64,000 bases of DNA from Nemertoderma westbladi (lineage: Eukaryota; Xenacoelomorpha; Nemertodermatida; Nemertodermatidae): positions 1-64,000 of the forward strand of contig JAUCBJ010004573.1 of assembly GCA_032718475.1 (NCBI GenBank), given 5' to 3'. A program made the position numbers and the translations under genes. The notes beneath the pieces are model-generated. The model did no database searches. It was not told where the DNA came from and was given only the letters and a program-made list of their open reading frames with translations. This document shows, one piece after another, positions 43,501 to 58,400 of the stretch (positions within the stretch are counted from its first letter, which is position 1; each line of letters starts with the position of its first letter).

Positions 43501-45990
43501 ACAACTGTGAAAGTGAAAGTTAGTTATTGTATACGGAATAGACATACAACCTTGAAAGTGAAAGTTAGTTATTGCATACGGAATAGCCATACAACTGTGA
43601 AAGTGAAAGTTAGTTATTGCATACGGAATAGCCATACAACTGTGAAAGTGAAAGTTAGTTATTGTATACGGAATAGACATACAACCTTGAAAGTGAAAGT
43701 TAGTTATTGCATACGGAATAGCCATACAACTGTGAAAGAGAAAAATAGTTATTGTATACGGAATAGCCATACAACTGTGAAAGTGAAAGTTAGTTATTGC
43801 ATACGGAATAGCCATACAACTGTGAAAGTGAAAGTTAGTTATTGTATACGGAATAGCCATACAACTGTGAAAGTGAAAGTTAGTTATTGCATACGGAATA
43901 GCCATACAACTGTGAAAGTGAAAGTTAGTTATTGTATACGGAATAGACATACAACCTTGAAAGTGAAAGTTAGTTATTGCATACGGAATAGCCATACAAC
44001 TGTGAAAGTGAAAGTTAGTTATTGTATACGGAATAGACATACAACCTTGAAAGAGAAAAATAGTTATTGCATACGGAATAGCCATACAACTGTGAAAGTG
44101 AAAGTTAGTTATTGTATACGGAATAGACATACAACCTTGAAAGTGAAAGTTAGTTATTGCATACGGAATAGCCATACAACTGTGAAAGTGAAAGTTAGTT
44201 ATTGTATACGGAATAGACATACAACTGTGAAAGAGAAAAATAGTTATTGTATACGGAATAGCCATACAACTGTGAAAGAGAAAAATAGTTATTGTATACG
44301 GAATAGCCATACAACTGTGAAAGAGAAAAATAGTTATTGTATACGGAATAGCCATACAACTGTGAAAGTGAAAGTTAGTTATTGCATACGGAATAGCCAT
44401 ACAACTGTGAAAGTGAAAGTTAGTTATTGTATACGGAATAGCCATACAACTGTGAAAGTGAAAGTTAGTTATTGCATACGGAATAGTCATACAACTGTGA
44501 TAGTGAAAGTTAGTTATTGCATACGGAATAGCCATACAACTGTGAAAGTGAAAGTTAGTTATTGTATACGGAATAGCCATACAACTGTGAAAGTGAAAGT
44601 TAGTTATTGTATACGGAATAGCCATACAACTGTGAAAGTGAAAGTTAGTTATTGCATACGGAATAGCCATACAACTGTGAAAGTGAAAGTTAGTTATTGT
44701 ATACGGAATAGCCATACAACTGTGAAAGTGAAAGTTAGTTATTGTATACGGAATAGCCATACAACTGTGAAAGTGAAAGTTAGTTATTGCATACGGAATA
44801 GCCATACAACCTTGAAAGTGAAAGTTAGTTATTGCATACGGAATAGCCATACAACTGTGAAAGTGAAAGTTAGTTATTGTATACGGAATAGACATACAAC
44901 CTTGAAAGTGAAAGTTAGTTATTGCATACGGAATAGCCATACAACTGTGAAAGTGAAAGTTAGTTATTGTATACGGAATAGACATACAACCTTGAAAGTG
45001 AAAGTTAGTTATTGCATACGGAATAGCCATACAACTGTGAAAGTGAAAGTTAGTTATTGTATACGGAATAGACATACAACCTTGAAAGTGAAAGTTAGTT
45101 ATTGCATACGGAATAGCCATACAACTGTGAAAGTGAAAGTTAGTTATTGTATACGGAATAGACATACAACCTTGAAAGTGAAAGTTAGTTATTGCATACG
45201 GAATAGCCATACAACTGTGAAAGTGAAAGTTAGTTATTGTATACGGAATAGACATACAACCTTGAAAGTGAAAGTTAGTTATTGCATACGGAATAGCCAT
45301 ACAACTGTGAAAGTGAAAAATAGTTATTGTATACGGAATAGCCATACAACCTTGAAAGTGAAAGTTAGTTATTGCATACGGAATAGCCATACAACTGTGA
45401 AAGTGAAAGTTAGTTATTGCATACGGAATAGCCATACAACTGTGAAAGTGAAAGTTAGTTATTGCATACGGAATAGCCATACAACTGTGAAAGAGAAAAA
45501 TAGTTATTGTATACGGAATAGACATACAACCTTGAAAGTGAAAGTTAGTTATTGCATACGGAATAGCCATACAACTGTGAAAGTGAAAGTTAGTTATTGT
45601 ATACGGAATAGACATACAACCTTGAAAGTGAAAGTTAGTTATTGCATACGGAATAGCCATACAACTGTGAAAGTGAAAGTTAGTTATTGTATACGGAATA
45701 GCCATACAACTGTGAAAGTGAAAGTTAGTTATTGTATACGGAATAGCCATACAACTGTGAAAGTGAAAGTTAGTTATTGTATACGGAATAGCCATACAAC
45801 TGTGAAAGTGAAAGTTAGTTATTGTATACGGAATAGCCATACAACTGTGAAAGTGAAAGTTAGTTATTGTATACGGAATAGCCATACAACTGTGAAAGTG
45901 AAAGTTAGTTATTGTATACGGAATAGCCATACAACTGTGAAAGTGAAAGTTAGTTATTGTATACGGAATAGACATACAACCTTGAAAGTG
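40527..45990 (+). repeat. 90-bp (2-unit) higher-order repeat domain in satellite B
   Basis: Units with GACATACAACCTTG alternate with units with GCCATACAACTGTG. Runs of strict 90-bp spacing occur at about 40660-40930, 42820-43450 and 44890-45260, separated by blocks of other variants. GAGAAAAAT appears at fixed places inside the longer period. Confidence 0.85.
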
Positions 45991-48925
45991 AAAGTTAGTT
46001 ATTGCATACGGAATAGCCATACAACTGTGAAAGTGAAAAATAGTTATTGTATACGGAATAGCCATACAACTGTGAAAGAGAAAAATAGTTATTGTATACG
46101 GAATAGCCATACAACTGTGAAAGTGAAAGTTAGTTATTGCATACGGAATAGCCATACAACCTTGAAAGTGAAAGTTAGTTATTGCATACGGAATAGCCAT
46201 ACAACTGTGAAAGAGAAAAATAGTTATTGCATACGGAATAGCCATACAACTGTGAAAGTGAAAGTTAGTTATTGCATACGGAATAGCCATACAACTGTGA
46301 AAGAGAAAAATAGTTATTGTATACGGAATAGCCATACAACCTTGAAAGTGAAAGTTAGTTATTGCATACGGAATAGCCATACAACTGTGAAAGAGAAAAA
46401 TAGTTATTGTATACGGAATAGCCATACAACTGTGAAAGTGAAAGTTAGTTATTGCATACGGAATAGCCATACATACAACTGTGAAAGTGAAAGTTAGTTA
46501 TTGCATACGGAATAGCCATACAACCTTGAAAGTGAAAGTTAGTTATTGCATACGGAATAGCCATACAACTGTGAAAGAGAAAAATAGTTATTGTATACGG
46601 AATAGCCATACAACTGTGAAAGTGAAAGTTAGTTATTGCATACGGAATAGCCATACAACTGTGAAAGTGAAAGTTAGTTATTGTATACGGAATAGCCATA
46701 CAACTGTGAAAGTGAAAGTTAGTTATTGCATACGGAATAGCCATACAACTGTGAAAGAGAAAAATAGTTATTGTATACGGAATAGCCATACAACTGTGAA
46801 AGTGAAAGTTAGTTATTGTATACGGAATAGCCATACAACTGTGAAAGAGAAAGTTAGTTATTGCATACGGAATAGCCATACATACAACTGTGAAAGAGAA
46901 AGTTAGTTATTGCATACGGAATAGCCAAACAACTGTGAAAGTGAAAGTTAGTTATTGCATACGGAATAGCGATGCAACTGTGAAAGTGAAAGTTAGTTAT
47001 TGCATACGGAATAGCCAAACAACTGTGAAAGTGAAAGTTAGTTATTGCATACGGAATAGCGATGCAACTGTGAAAGTGAAAGTTAGTTATTGCATACGGA
47101 ATAGCGATGCAACTGTGAAAGTGAAAGTTAGTTATTGTATACGGAATAGCCATACAACTGTGAAAGAGAAAGTTAGTTATTGCATACGGAATAGCCATAC
47201 ATACAACTGTGAAAGAGAAAGTTAGTTATTGCATACGGAATAGCCAAACAACTGTGAAAGTGAAAGTTAGTTATTGCATACGGAATAGCGATGCAACTGT
47301 GAAAGTGAAAGTTAGTTATTGTATACGGAATAGCCATACAACTGTGAAAGAGAAAAATAGTTATTGTATACGGAATAGCCATACAACTGTGAAAGTGAAA
47401 GTTAGTTATTGTATACGGAATAGCCATACAACTGTGAAAGAGAAAGTTAGTTATTGCATACGGAATAGCCATACATACAACTGTGAAAGAGAAAGTTAGT
47501 TATTGCATACGGAATAGCCATACAACTGTGAAAGTGAAAGTTAGTTATTGTATACGGAATAGCCATACAACTGTGAAAGTGAAAGTTAGTTATTGTATAC
47601 GGAATAGCCATACAACTGTGAAAGTGAAAGTTAGTTATTGTATACGGAATAGCCATACAACTGTGAAAGTGAAAGTTAGTTATTGTATACGGAATAGCCA
47701 TACAACTGTGAAAGTGAAAGTTAGTTATTGTATACGGAATAGCCATACAACTGTGAAAGTGAAAGTTAGTTATTGTATACGGAATAGCCATACAACTGTG
47801 AAAGAGAAAGTTAGTTATTGCATACGGAATAGCCATACATACAACTGTGAAAGAGAAAGTTAGTTATTGCATACGGAATAGCCATACAACTGTGAAAGAG
47901 AAAAATAGTTATTGTATACGGAATAGCCATACAACTGTGAAAGTGAAAGTTAGTTATTGCATACGGAATAGCCATACAACTGTGAAAGAGAAAAATAGTT
48001 ATTGTATACGGAATAGCCATACAACTGTGAAAGTGAAAGTTAGTTATTGTATACGGAATAGCCATACAACTGTGAAAGAGAAAGTTAGTTATTGCATACG
48101 GAATAGCCATACATACAACTGTGAAAGAGAAAGTTAGTTATTGCATACGGAATAGCCAAACAACTGTGAAAGTGAAAGTTAGTTATTGCATACGGAATAG
48201 CGATGCAACTGTGAAAGTGAAAGTTAGTTATTGCATACGGAATAGCGATGCAACTGTGAAAGTGAAAGTTAGTTATTACATACGGAATAGCCATACAACT
48301 GTGAAAGAGAAAAATAGTTATTGTATACGGAATAGCCATACAACTGTGAAAGTGAAAGTTAGTTATTGTATACGGAATAGCCATACAACTGTGAAAGTGA
48401 AAGTTAGTTATTGCATACGGAATAGCCATACAACTCTGAAAGTGAAAGTTAGTTATTGTATACGGAATAGCGATGCAACTGTGAAAGTGAAAGTTAGTTA
48501 TTGCATACGGAATAGCCAAACAACTGTGAAAGTGAAAGTTAGTTATTGCATACGGAATAGCGATGCAACTGTGAAAGTGAAAGTTAGTTATTGCATACGG
48601 AATAGCGATGCAACTGTGAAAGTGAAAGTTAGTTATTGTATACGGAATAGCCATACAACTGTGAAAGAGAAAGTTAGTTATTGCATACGGAATAGCCATA
48701 CATACAACTGTGAAAGAGAAAGTTAGTTATTGCATACGGAATAGCCAAACAACTGTGAAAGTGAAAGTTAGTTATTGCATACGGAATAGCGATGCAACTG
48801 TGAAAGTGAAAGTTAGTTATTGTATACGGAATAGCCATACAACTGTGAAAGAGAAAAATAGTTATTGTATACGGAATAGCCATACAACTGTGAAAGTGAA
48901 AGTTAGTTATTGCATACGGAATAGC

Positions 48926-49440
48926 CAAACAACTGTGAAAGTGAAAGTTAGTTATTGCATACGGAATAGCCATACAACCTTGAAAGTGAAAGTTAGTTAT
49001 TGCATACGGAATAGCCATACAACCTTGAAAGTGAAAGTTAGTTATTGCATACGGAATAGCCATACAACTGTGAAAGTGAAAGTTAGTTATTGCATACGGA
49101 ATAGCCAAACAACTGTGAAAGTGAAAGTTAGTTATTGCATACGGAATAGCCATACAACCTTGAAAGTGAAAGTTAGTTATTGCATACGGAATAGCCATAC
49201 AACCTTGAAAGTGAAAGTTAGTTATTGCATACGGAATAGCCATACAACTGTGAAAGTGAAAGTTAGTTATTGCATACGGAATAGCCAAACAACTGTGAAA
49301 GTGAAAGTTAGTTATTGCATACGGAATAGCCATACAACCTTGAAAGTGAAAGTTAGTTATTGCATACGGAATAGCCATACAACCTTGAAAGTGAAAGTTA
49401 GTTATTGCATACGGAATAGCCATACAACTGTGAAAGTGAA
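48926..49440 (+). repeat. 180-bp (4-unit) higher-order repeat in satellite B
   Basis: The GCCAAACAACTG variant recurs at about 48926, 49106 and 49286, each followed by two CCTTG units and one canonical unit. Confidence 0.85.
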
Positions 49441-52400
49441 AGTTAGTTATTGCATACGGAATAGCCATACAACCTTGAAAGTGAAAGTTAGTTATTGCAT
49501 ACGGAATAGCGATGCAACTGTGAAAGAGAAAAATAGTTATTGTATACGGAATATCCATACAACTGAGAAAGTTAAAGTTAGTTATTGCATACGGAATAGC
49601 CATACAACTGTGAAAGTGAAAGTTAGTTATTGTATACGGAATAGCCATACAACTGTGAAAGTGAAAGTTAGTTATTGTATACGGAATAGCCATACAACTG
49701 TGAAAGTGAAAGTTAGTTATTGCATACGGAATAGCCATACAACCTTGAAAGTGAAAGTTAGTTATTGCATACGGAATAGCGATGCAACTGTGAAAGAGAA
49801 AAATAGTTATTGTATACGGAATAGCCATACAACTGTGAAAGTGAAAGTTAGTTATTGCATACGGAATAGCCATACAACTGTGAAAGTGAAAGTTAGTTAT
49901 TGTATACGGAATAGCCATACAACTGTGAAAGTGAAAGTTAGTTATTGTATACGGAATAGCCATACAACTGTGAAAGTGAAAGTTAGTTATTGCATACGGA
50001 ATAGCCATACAACCTTGAAAGTGAAAGTTAGTTATTGCATACGGAATAGCCATACAACTGTGAAAGTGAAAGTTAGTTATTGTATACGGAATAGCCATAC
50101 AACTGTGAAAGTGAAAGTTAGTTATTGCATACGGAATAGCCATACAACCTTGAAAGTGAAAGTTAGTTATTGCATACGGAATAGCCATACAACTGTGAAA
50201 GTGAAAGTTAGTTATTGTATACGGAATAGCCATACAACTGTGAAAGTGAAAGTTAGTTATTGCATACGGAATAGCCATACAACCTTGAAAGTGAAAGTTA
50301 GTTATTGCATACGGAATAGCCATACAACCTTGAAAGTGAAAGTTAGTTATTGCATACGGAATAGCGATGCAACTGTGAAAGAGAAAAATAGTTATTGTAT
50401 ACGGAATAGCCATACAACTGTGAAAGTGAAAGTTAGTTATTGCATACGGAATAGCGATGCAACTGTGAAAGTGAAAGTTAGTTATTGCATACGGAATAGC
50501 CATACAACTGTGAAAGTGAAAGTTAGTTATTGCATACGGAATAGCCATACAACCTTGAAAGTGAAAGTTAGTTATTGCATACGGAATAGCCATACAACTG
50601 TGAAAGTGAAAGTTAGTTATTGTATACGGAATAGCGATGCAACTGTGAAAGAGAAAAATAGTTATTGTATACGGAATAGCCATACAACTGTGAAAGAGAA
50701 GGTTAGTTATTGCATACGGAATAGCGATGCAACTGTGAAAGTGAAAGTTAGTTATTGCATACGGAATAGCCATACAACTGTGAAAGTGAAAGTTAGTTAT
50801 TGCATACGGAATAGCGATGCAACTGTGAAAGTGAAAGTTAGTTATTGCATACGGAATAGCCATACAACTGTGAAAGTGAAAGTTAGTTATTGCATACGGA
50901 ATAGCCATACAACTGTGAAAGTGAAAGTTAGTTATTGCATACGGAATAGCGATGCAACTGTGAAAGTGAAAGTTAGTTATTGCATACGGAATAGCCATAC
51001 AACTGTGAAAGTGAAAGTTAGTTATTGCATACGGAATAGCGATGCAACTGTGAAAGTGAAAGTTAGTTATTGCATACGGAATAGCCATACAACTGTGAAA
51101 GTGAAAGTTAGTTATTGCATACGGAATAGCCATACAACTGTGAAAGTGAAAGTTAGTTATTGCATACGGAATAGCGATGCAACTGTGAAAGTGAAAGTTA
51201 GTTATTGCATACGGAATAGCGATGCAACTGTGAAAGTGAAAGTTAGTTATTGCATACGGAATAGCGATGCAACTGTGAAAGTGAAAGTTAGTTATTGCAT
51301 ACGGAATAGCGATGCAACTGTGAAAGTGAAAGTTAGTTATTGCATACGGAATAGCCATACAACTGTGAAAGTGAAAGTTAGTTATTGCATACGGAATAGC
51401 CATACAACTGTGAAAGTGAAAGTTAGTTATTGCATACGGAATAGCGATGCAACTGTGAAAGTGAAAGTTAGTTATTGCATACGGAATAGCCATACAACTG
51501 TGAAAGTGAAAGTTAGTTATTGCATACGGAATAGCGATGCAACTGTGAAAGTGAAAGTTAGTTATTGCATACGGAATAGCGATGCAACTGTGAAAGTGAA
51601 AGTTAGTTATTGCATACGGAATAGCCATACAACTGTGAAAGTGAAAGTTAGTTATTGCATACGGAATAGCGATGCAACTGTGAAAGTGAAAGTTAGTTAT
51701 TGCATACGGAATAGCCATACAACTGTGAAAGTGAAAGTTAGTTATTGCATACGGAATAGCGATGCAACTGTGAAAGTGAAAGTTAGTTATTGCATACGGA
51801 ATAGCCATACAACTGTGAAAGTGAAAGTTAGTTATTGCATACGGAATAGCGATGCAACTGTGAAAGTGAAAGTTAGTTATTGCATACGGAATAGCCATAC
51901 AACTGTGAAAGTGAAAGTTAGTTATTGCATACGGAATAGCCATACAACTGTGAAAGTGAAAGTTAGTTATTGCATACGGAATAGCGATGCAACTGTGAAA
52001 GTGAAAGTTAGTTATTGCATACGGAATAGCCATACAACTGTGAAAGTGAAAGTTAGTTATTGCATACGGAATAGCCATACAACCTTGAAAGTGAAAGTTA
52101 GTTATTGCATACGGAATAGCCATACAACTGTGAAAGTGAAAGTTAGTTATTGTATACGGAATAGCCATACAACTGTGAAAGTGAAAGTTAGTTATTGCAT
52201 ACGGAATAGCCATACAACCTTGAAAGTGAAAGTTAGTTATTGCATACGGAATAGCCATACAACTGTGAAAGTGAAAGTTAGTTATTGTATACGGAATATC
52301 CATACAACTGTGAAAGTGAAAGTTAGTTATTGCATACGGAATAGCCATACAACTGTGAAAGTGAAAGTTAGTTATTGCATACGGAATAGCCATACAACCT

Positions 52401-55400
52401 TGAAAGTGAAAGTTAGTTATTGCATACGGAATATCCATACAACTGTGAAAGTGAAAGTTAGTTATTGCATACAGAATAGTCATACAACTGTGAAAGTGAA
52501 AGTTAGTTATTGTATACGGAATAGCGATGCAACTGTGAAAGAGAAAAATAGTTATTGTATACGGAATAGCCATACAACTGTGAAAGTGAAAGTTAGTTAT
52601 TGCATACGGAATAGCCATACAACCTTGAAAGTGAAAGTTAGTTATTGCATACGGAATAGCGATGCAACTGTGAAAGTGAAAGTTAGTTATTGCATACGGA
52701 ATAGCCATACAACTGTGAAAGTGAAAGTTAGTTATTGCATACGGAATAGCCATACAACCTTGAAAGTGAAAGTTAGTTATTGCATACGGAATAGCCATAC
52801 AACTGTGAAAGTGAAAGTTAGTTATTGTATACGGAATAGACATACAACTGTGAAAGTGAAAGTTAGTTATTGCATACGGAATAGCCATACAACCTTGAAA
52901 GTGAAAGTTAGTTATTGCATACGGAATAGCGATGCAACTGTGAAAGTGAAAGTTAGTTATTGCATACGGAATAGCCATACAACTGTGAAAGTGAAAGTTA
53001 GTTATTGCATACGGAATAGCCATACAACCTTGAAAGTGAAAGTTAGTTATTGCATACGGAATAGCCATACAACTGTGAAAGTGAAAGTTAGTTATTGCAT
53101 ACGGAATAGCCATACAACTGTGAAAGAGAAAAATAGTTATTGCATACGGAATAGCCATACAACCTTGAAAGTGAAAGTTAGTTATTGCATACGGAATAGC
53201 CATACAACCTTGAAAGTGAAAGTTAGTTATTGCATACGGAATAGCGATGCAACTGTGAAAGTGAAAGTTAGTTATTGCATACGGAATAGCCATACAACTG
53301 TGAAAGTGAAAGTTAGTTATTGCATACGGAATAGCCATACAACCTTGAAAGTGAAAGTTAGTTATTGCATACGGAATAGCCATACAACTGTGAAAGTGAA
53401 AGTTAGTTATTGCATACGGAATAGCCATACAACTGTGAAAGAGAAAAATAGTTATTGCATACGGAATAGCCATACAACCTTGAAAGTGAAAGTTAGTTAT
53501 TGCATACGGAATAGCCATACAACCTTGAAAGTGAAAGTTAGTTATTGCATACGGAATAGCGATGCAACTGTGAAAGTGAAAGTTAGTTATTGCATACGGA
53601 ATAGCCATACAACTGTGAAAGTGAAAGTTAGTTATTGCATACGGAATAGCCATACAACCTTGAAAGTGAAAGTTAGTTATTGCATACGGAATAGCCATAC
53701 AACTGTGAAAGAGAAAAATAGTTATTGCATACGGAATAGCCATACAACCTTGAAAGTGAAAGTTAGTTATTGCATACGGAATAGCCATACAACTGTGAAA
53801 GAGAAAAATAGTTATTGCATACGGAATAGCCATACAACCTTGAAAGTGAAAGTTAGTTATTGCATACGGAATAGCCATACAACCTTGAAAGTGAAAGTTA
53901 GTTATTGCATACGGAATAGCCATACAACTGTGAAAGTGAAAGTTAGTTATTGCATACGGAATAGCCATACAACCTTGAAAGTGAAAGTTAGTTATTGCAT
54001 ACGGAATAGCGATGCAACTGTGAAAGAGAAAGTTAGTTATTGCATACGGAATAGCCATACAACTGTGAAAGTGAAAGTTAGTTATTGCATACGGAATAGC
54101 CATACAACCTTGAAAGTGAAAGTTAGTTATTGCATACGGAATAGCCATACAACTGTGAAAGTGAAAGTTAGTTATTGTATACGGAATATCCATACAACTG
54201 TGAAAGTGAAAGTTAGTTATTGCATACGGAATAGCCATACAACCTTGAAAGTGAAAGTTAGTTATTGCATACGGAATAGCCATACAACTGTGAAAGTGAA
54301 AGTTAGTTATTGCATACGGAATAGCCATACAACCTTGAAAGTGAAAGTTAGTTATTGCATACGGAATAGCCATACAACTGTGAAAGTGAAAGTTAGTTAT
54401 TGTATACGGAATAGCCATACAACTGTGAAAGTGAAAGTTAGTTATTGCATACGGAATAGCCATACAACCTTGAAAGTGAAAGTTAGTTATTGCATACGGA
54501 ATAGCCATACAACTGTGAAAGTGAAAGTTAGTTATTGCATACGGAATAGCCATACAACCTTGAAAGTGAAAGTTAGTTATTGCATACGGAATAGCCATAC
54601 AACTGTGAAAGTGAAAGTTAGTTATTGTATACGGAATAGCCATACAACTGTGAAAGTGAAAGTTAGTTATTGCATACGGAATAGCCATACAACCTTGAAA
54701 GTGAAAGTTAGTTATTGCATACGGAATAGCCATACAACTGTGAAAGTGAAAGTTAGTTATTGTATACGGAATATCCATACAACTGTGAAAGTGAAAGTTA
54801 GTTATTGCATACGGAATAGCCATACAACTGTGAAAGTGAAAGTTAGTTATTGCATACGGAATAGCCATACAACCTTGAAAGTGAAAGTTAGTTATTGCAT
54901 ACGGAATAGCGATGCAACTGTGAAAGAGAAAAATAGTTATTGTATACGGAATAGCCATACAACTGTGAAAGTGAAAGTTAGTTATTGCATACAGAATAGT
55001 CATACAACTGTGAAAGTGAAAGTTAGTTATTGCATACGGAATAGCGATGCAACTGTGAAAGAGAAAAATAGTTATTGTATACGGAATAGCCATACAACTG
55101 TGAAAGTGAAAGTTAGTTATTGCATACGGAATAGCCATACAACTGTGAAAGTGAAAGTTAGTTATTGCATACGGAATAGCCATACAACTGTGAAAGTGAA
55201 AGTTAGTTATTGCATACGGAATAGCCATACAACCTTGAAAGTGAAAGTTAGTTATTGCATACAGAATAGTCATACAACTGTGAAAGTGAAAGTTAGTTAT
55301 TGCATACGGAATAGCCATACAACCTTGAAAGTGAAAGTTAGTTATTGCATACGGAATAGCCATACAACTGTGAAAGTGAAAGTTAGTTATTGCATACGGA

Positions 55401-58400
55401 ATAGCCATACAACCTTGAAAGTGAAAGTTAGTTATTGCATACAGAATAGTCATACAACTGTGAAAGTGAAAGTTAGTTATTGCATACGGAATAGCGATGC
55501 AACTGTGAAAGTGAAAGTTAGTTATTGCATACGGAATAGCCATACAACTGTGAAAGTGAAAGTTAGTTATTGCATACGGAATAGCCATACAACCTTGAAA
55601 GTGAAAGTTAGTTATTGCATACAGAATAGTCATACAACTGTGAAAGTGAAAGTTAGTTATTGCATACGGAATAGCGATGCAACTGTGAAAGTGAAAGTTA
55701 GTTATTGCATACGGAATAGCCATACAACCTTGAAAGTGAAAGTTAGTTATTGCATACAGAATAGTCATACAACTGTGAAAGTGAAAGTTAGTTATTGCAT
55801 ACGGAATAGCGATGCAACTGTGAAAGTGAAAGTTAGTTATTGCATACGGAATAGCCATACAACTGTGAAAGTGAAAGTTAGTTATTGCATACGGAATAGC
55901 CATACAACCTTGAAAGTGAAAGTTAGTTATTGCATACAGAATAGTCATACAACTGTGAAAGTGAAAGTTAGTTATTGCATACGGAATAGCGATGCAACTG
56001 TGAAAGTGAAAGTTAGTTATTGCATACGGAATAGCCATACAACTGTGAAAGTGAAAGTTAGTTATTGCATACGGAATAGCCATACAACCTTGAAAGTGAA
56101 AGTTAGTTATTGCATACGGAATAGCCATACAACTGTGAAAGTGAAAGTTAGTTATTGTATACGGAATAGCCATACAACTGTGAAAGTGAAAGTTAGTTAT
56201 TGCATACGGAATAGCGATGCAACTGTGAAAGAGAAAAATAGTTATTGTATACGGAATAGCCATACAACCTTGAAAGTGAAAGTTAGTTATTGCATACGGA
56301 ATAGCCATACAACTGTGAAAGTGAAAGTTAGTTATTGTATACGGAATAGCCATACAACTGTGAAAGTGAAAGTTAGTTATTGCATACGGAATAGCCATAC
56401 AACTGTGAAAGTGAAAGTTAGTTATTGCATACGGAATAGCGATGCAACTGTGAAAGTGAAAGTTAGTTATTGTATACGGAATAGCCATACAACTGTGAAA
56501 GTGAAAGTTAGTTATTGCATACGGAATAGCGATGCAACTGTGAAAGAGAAAAATAGTTATTGTATACGGAATAGCCATACAACTCGGAAAGTGAAAGTTA
56601 GTTATTGCATACGGAATAGCCATACAACTGTGAAAGTGAAAGTTAGTTATTGCATACGGAATAGCGATGCAACTGTGAAAGTGAAAGTTAGTTATTGCAT
56701 ACGGAATAGCCATACAACTGTGAAAGTGAAAGTTAGTTATTGCATACGGAATAGCCATACAACCTTGAAAGTGAAAGTTAGTTATTGCATACGGAATAGC
56801 CATACAACTGTGAAAGTGAAAGTTAGTTATTGTATACGGAATAGCCATACAACTGTGAAAGTGAAAGTTAGTTATTGCATACGGAATAGCCATACAACCT
56901 TGAAAGTGAAAGTTAGTTATTGCATACGGAATAGCCATACAACTGTGAAAGTGAAAGTTAGTTATTGTATACGGAATATCCATACAACTGTGAAAGTGAA
57001 AGTTAGTTATTGCATACGGAATAGCGATGCAACTGTGAAAGAGAAAAATAGTTATTGTATACGGAATAGCCAAACAACTGTGAAAGTGAAAGTTAGTTAT
57101 TGCATACGGAATAGCCATACAACTGTGAAAGTGAAAGTTAGTTATTGCATACGGAATAGCCATACAACTGTGAAAGTGAAAGTTAGTTATTGCATACGGA
57201 ATAGCCATACAACTGTGAAAGTGAAAGTTAGTTATTGCATACGGAATAGCCATACAACTGTGAAAGTGAAAGTTAGTTATTGCATACGGAATAGCCATAC
57301 AACTGTGAAAGTGAAAGTTAGTTATTGCATACGGAATAGCCATACAACTGTGAAAGTGAAAGTTAGTTATTGCATACGGAATAGCCATACAACCTTGAAA
57401 GTGAAAGTTAGTTATTGCATACGGAATAGCCATACAACTGTGAAAGTGAAAGTTAGTTATTGCATACGGAATAGCCATACAACTGTGAAAGTGAAAGTTA
57501 GTTATTGCATACGGAATAGCCATACAACTGTGAAAGTGAAAGTTAGTTATTGCATACGGAATAGCCATACAACTGTGAAAGTGAAAGTTAGTTATTGCAT
57601 ACGGAATAGCCATACAACTGTGAAAGTGAAAGTTAGTTATTGCATACGGAATAGCCATACAACTGTGAAAGTGAAAGTTAGTTATTGCATACGGAATAGC
57701 GATGCAACTGTGAAAGAGAAAAATAGTTATTGTATACGGAATAGCCAAACAACTGTGAAAGTGAAAGTTAGTTATTGCATACGGAATAGCCATACAACTG
57801 TGAAAGTGAAAGTTAGTTATTGCATACGGAATAGCCATACAACTGTGAAAGTGAAAGTTAGTTATTGCATACGGAATAGCCATACAACTGTGAAAGTGAA
57901 AGTTAGTTATTGCATACGGAATAGCCATACAACTGTGAAAGTGAAAGTTAGTTATTGCATACGGAATAGCCATACAACTGTGAAAGTGAAAGTTAGTTAT
58001 TGCATACGGAATAGCCATACAACTGTGAAAGTGAAAGTTAGTTATTGTATACGGAATAGCCATACAACTGTGAAAGTGAAAGTTAGTTATTGCATACGGA
58101 ATAGCCATACAACCTTGAAAGTGAAAGTTAGTTATTGCATACGGAATAGCCATACAACTGTGAAAGTGAAAGTTAGTTATTGTATACGGAATATCCATAC
58201 AACTGTGAAAGTGAAAGTTAGTTATTGTATACGGAATAGCCATACAACTGTGAAAGTGAAAGTTAGTTATTGTATACGGAATAGCCATACAACTGTGAAA
58301 GTGAAAGTTAGTTATTGTATACGGAATAGCCATACAACTGTGAAAGTGAAAGTTAGTTATTGCATACGGAATAGCCATACAACTGTGAAAGTGAAAGTTA

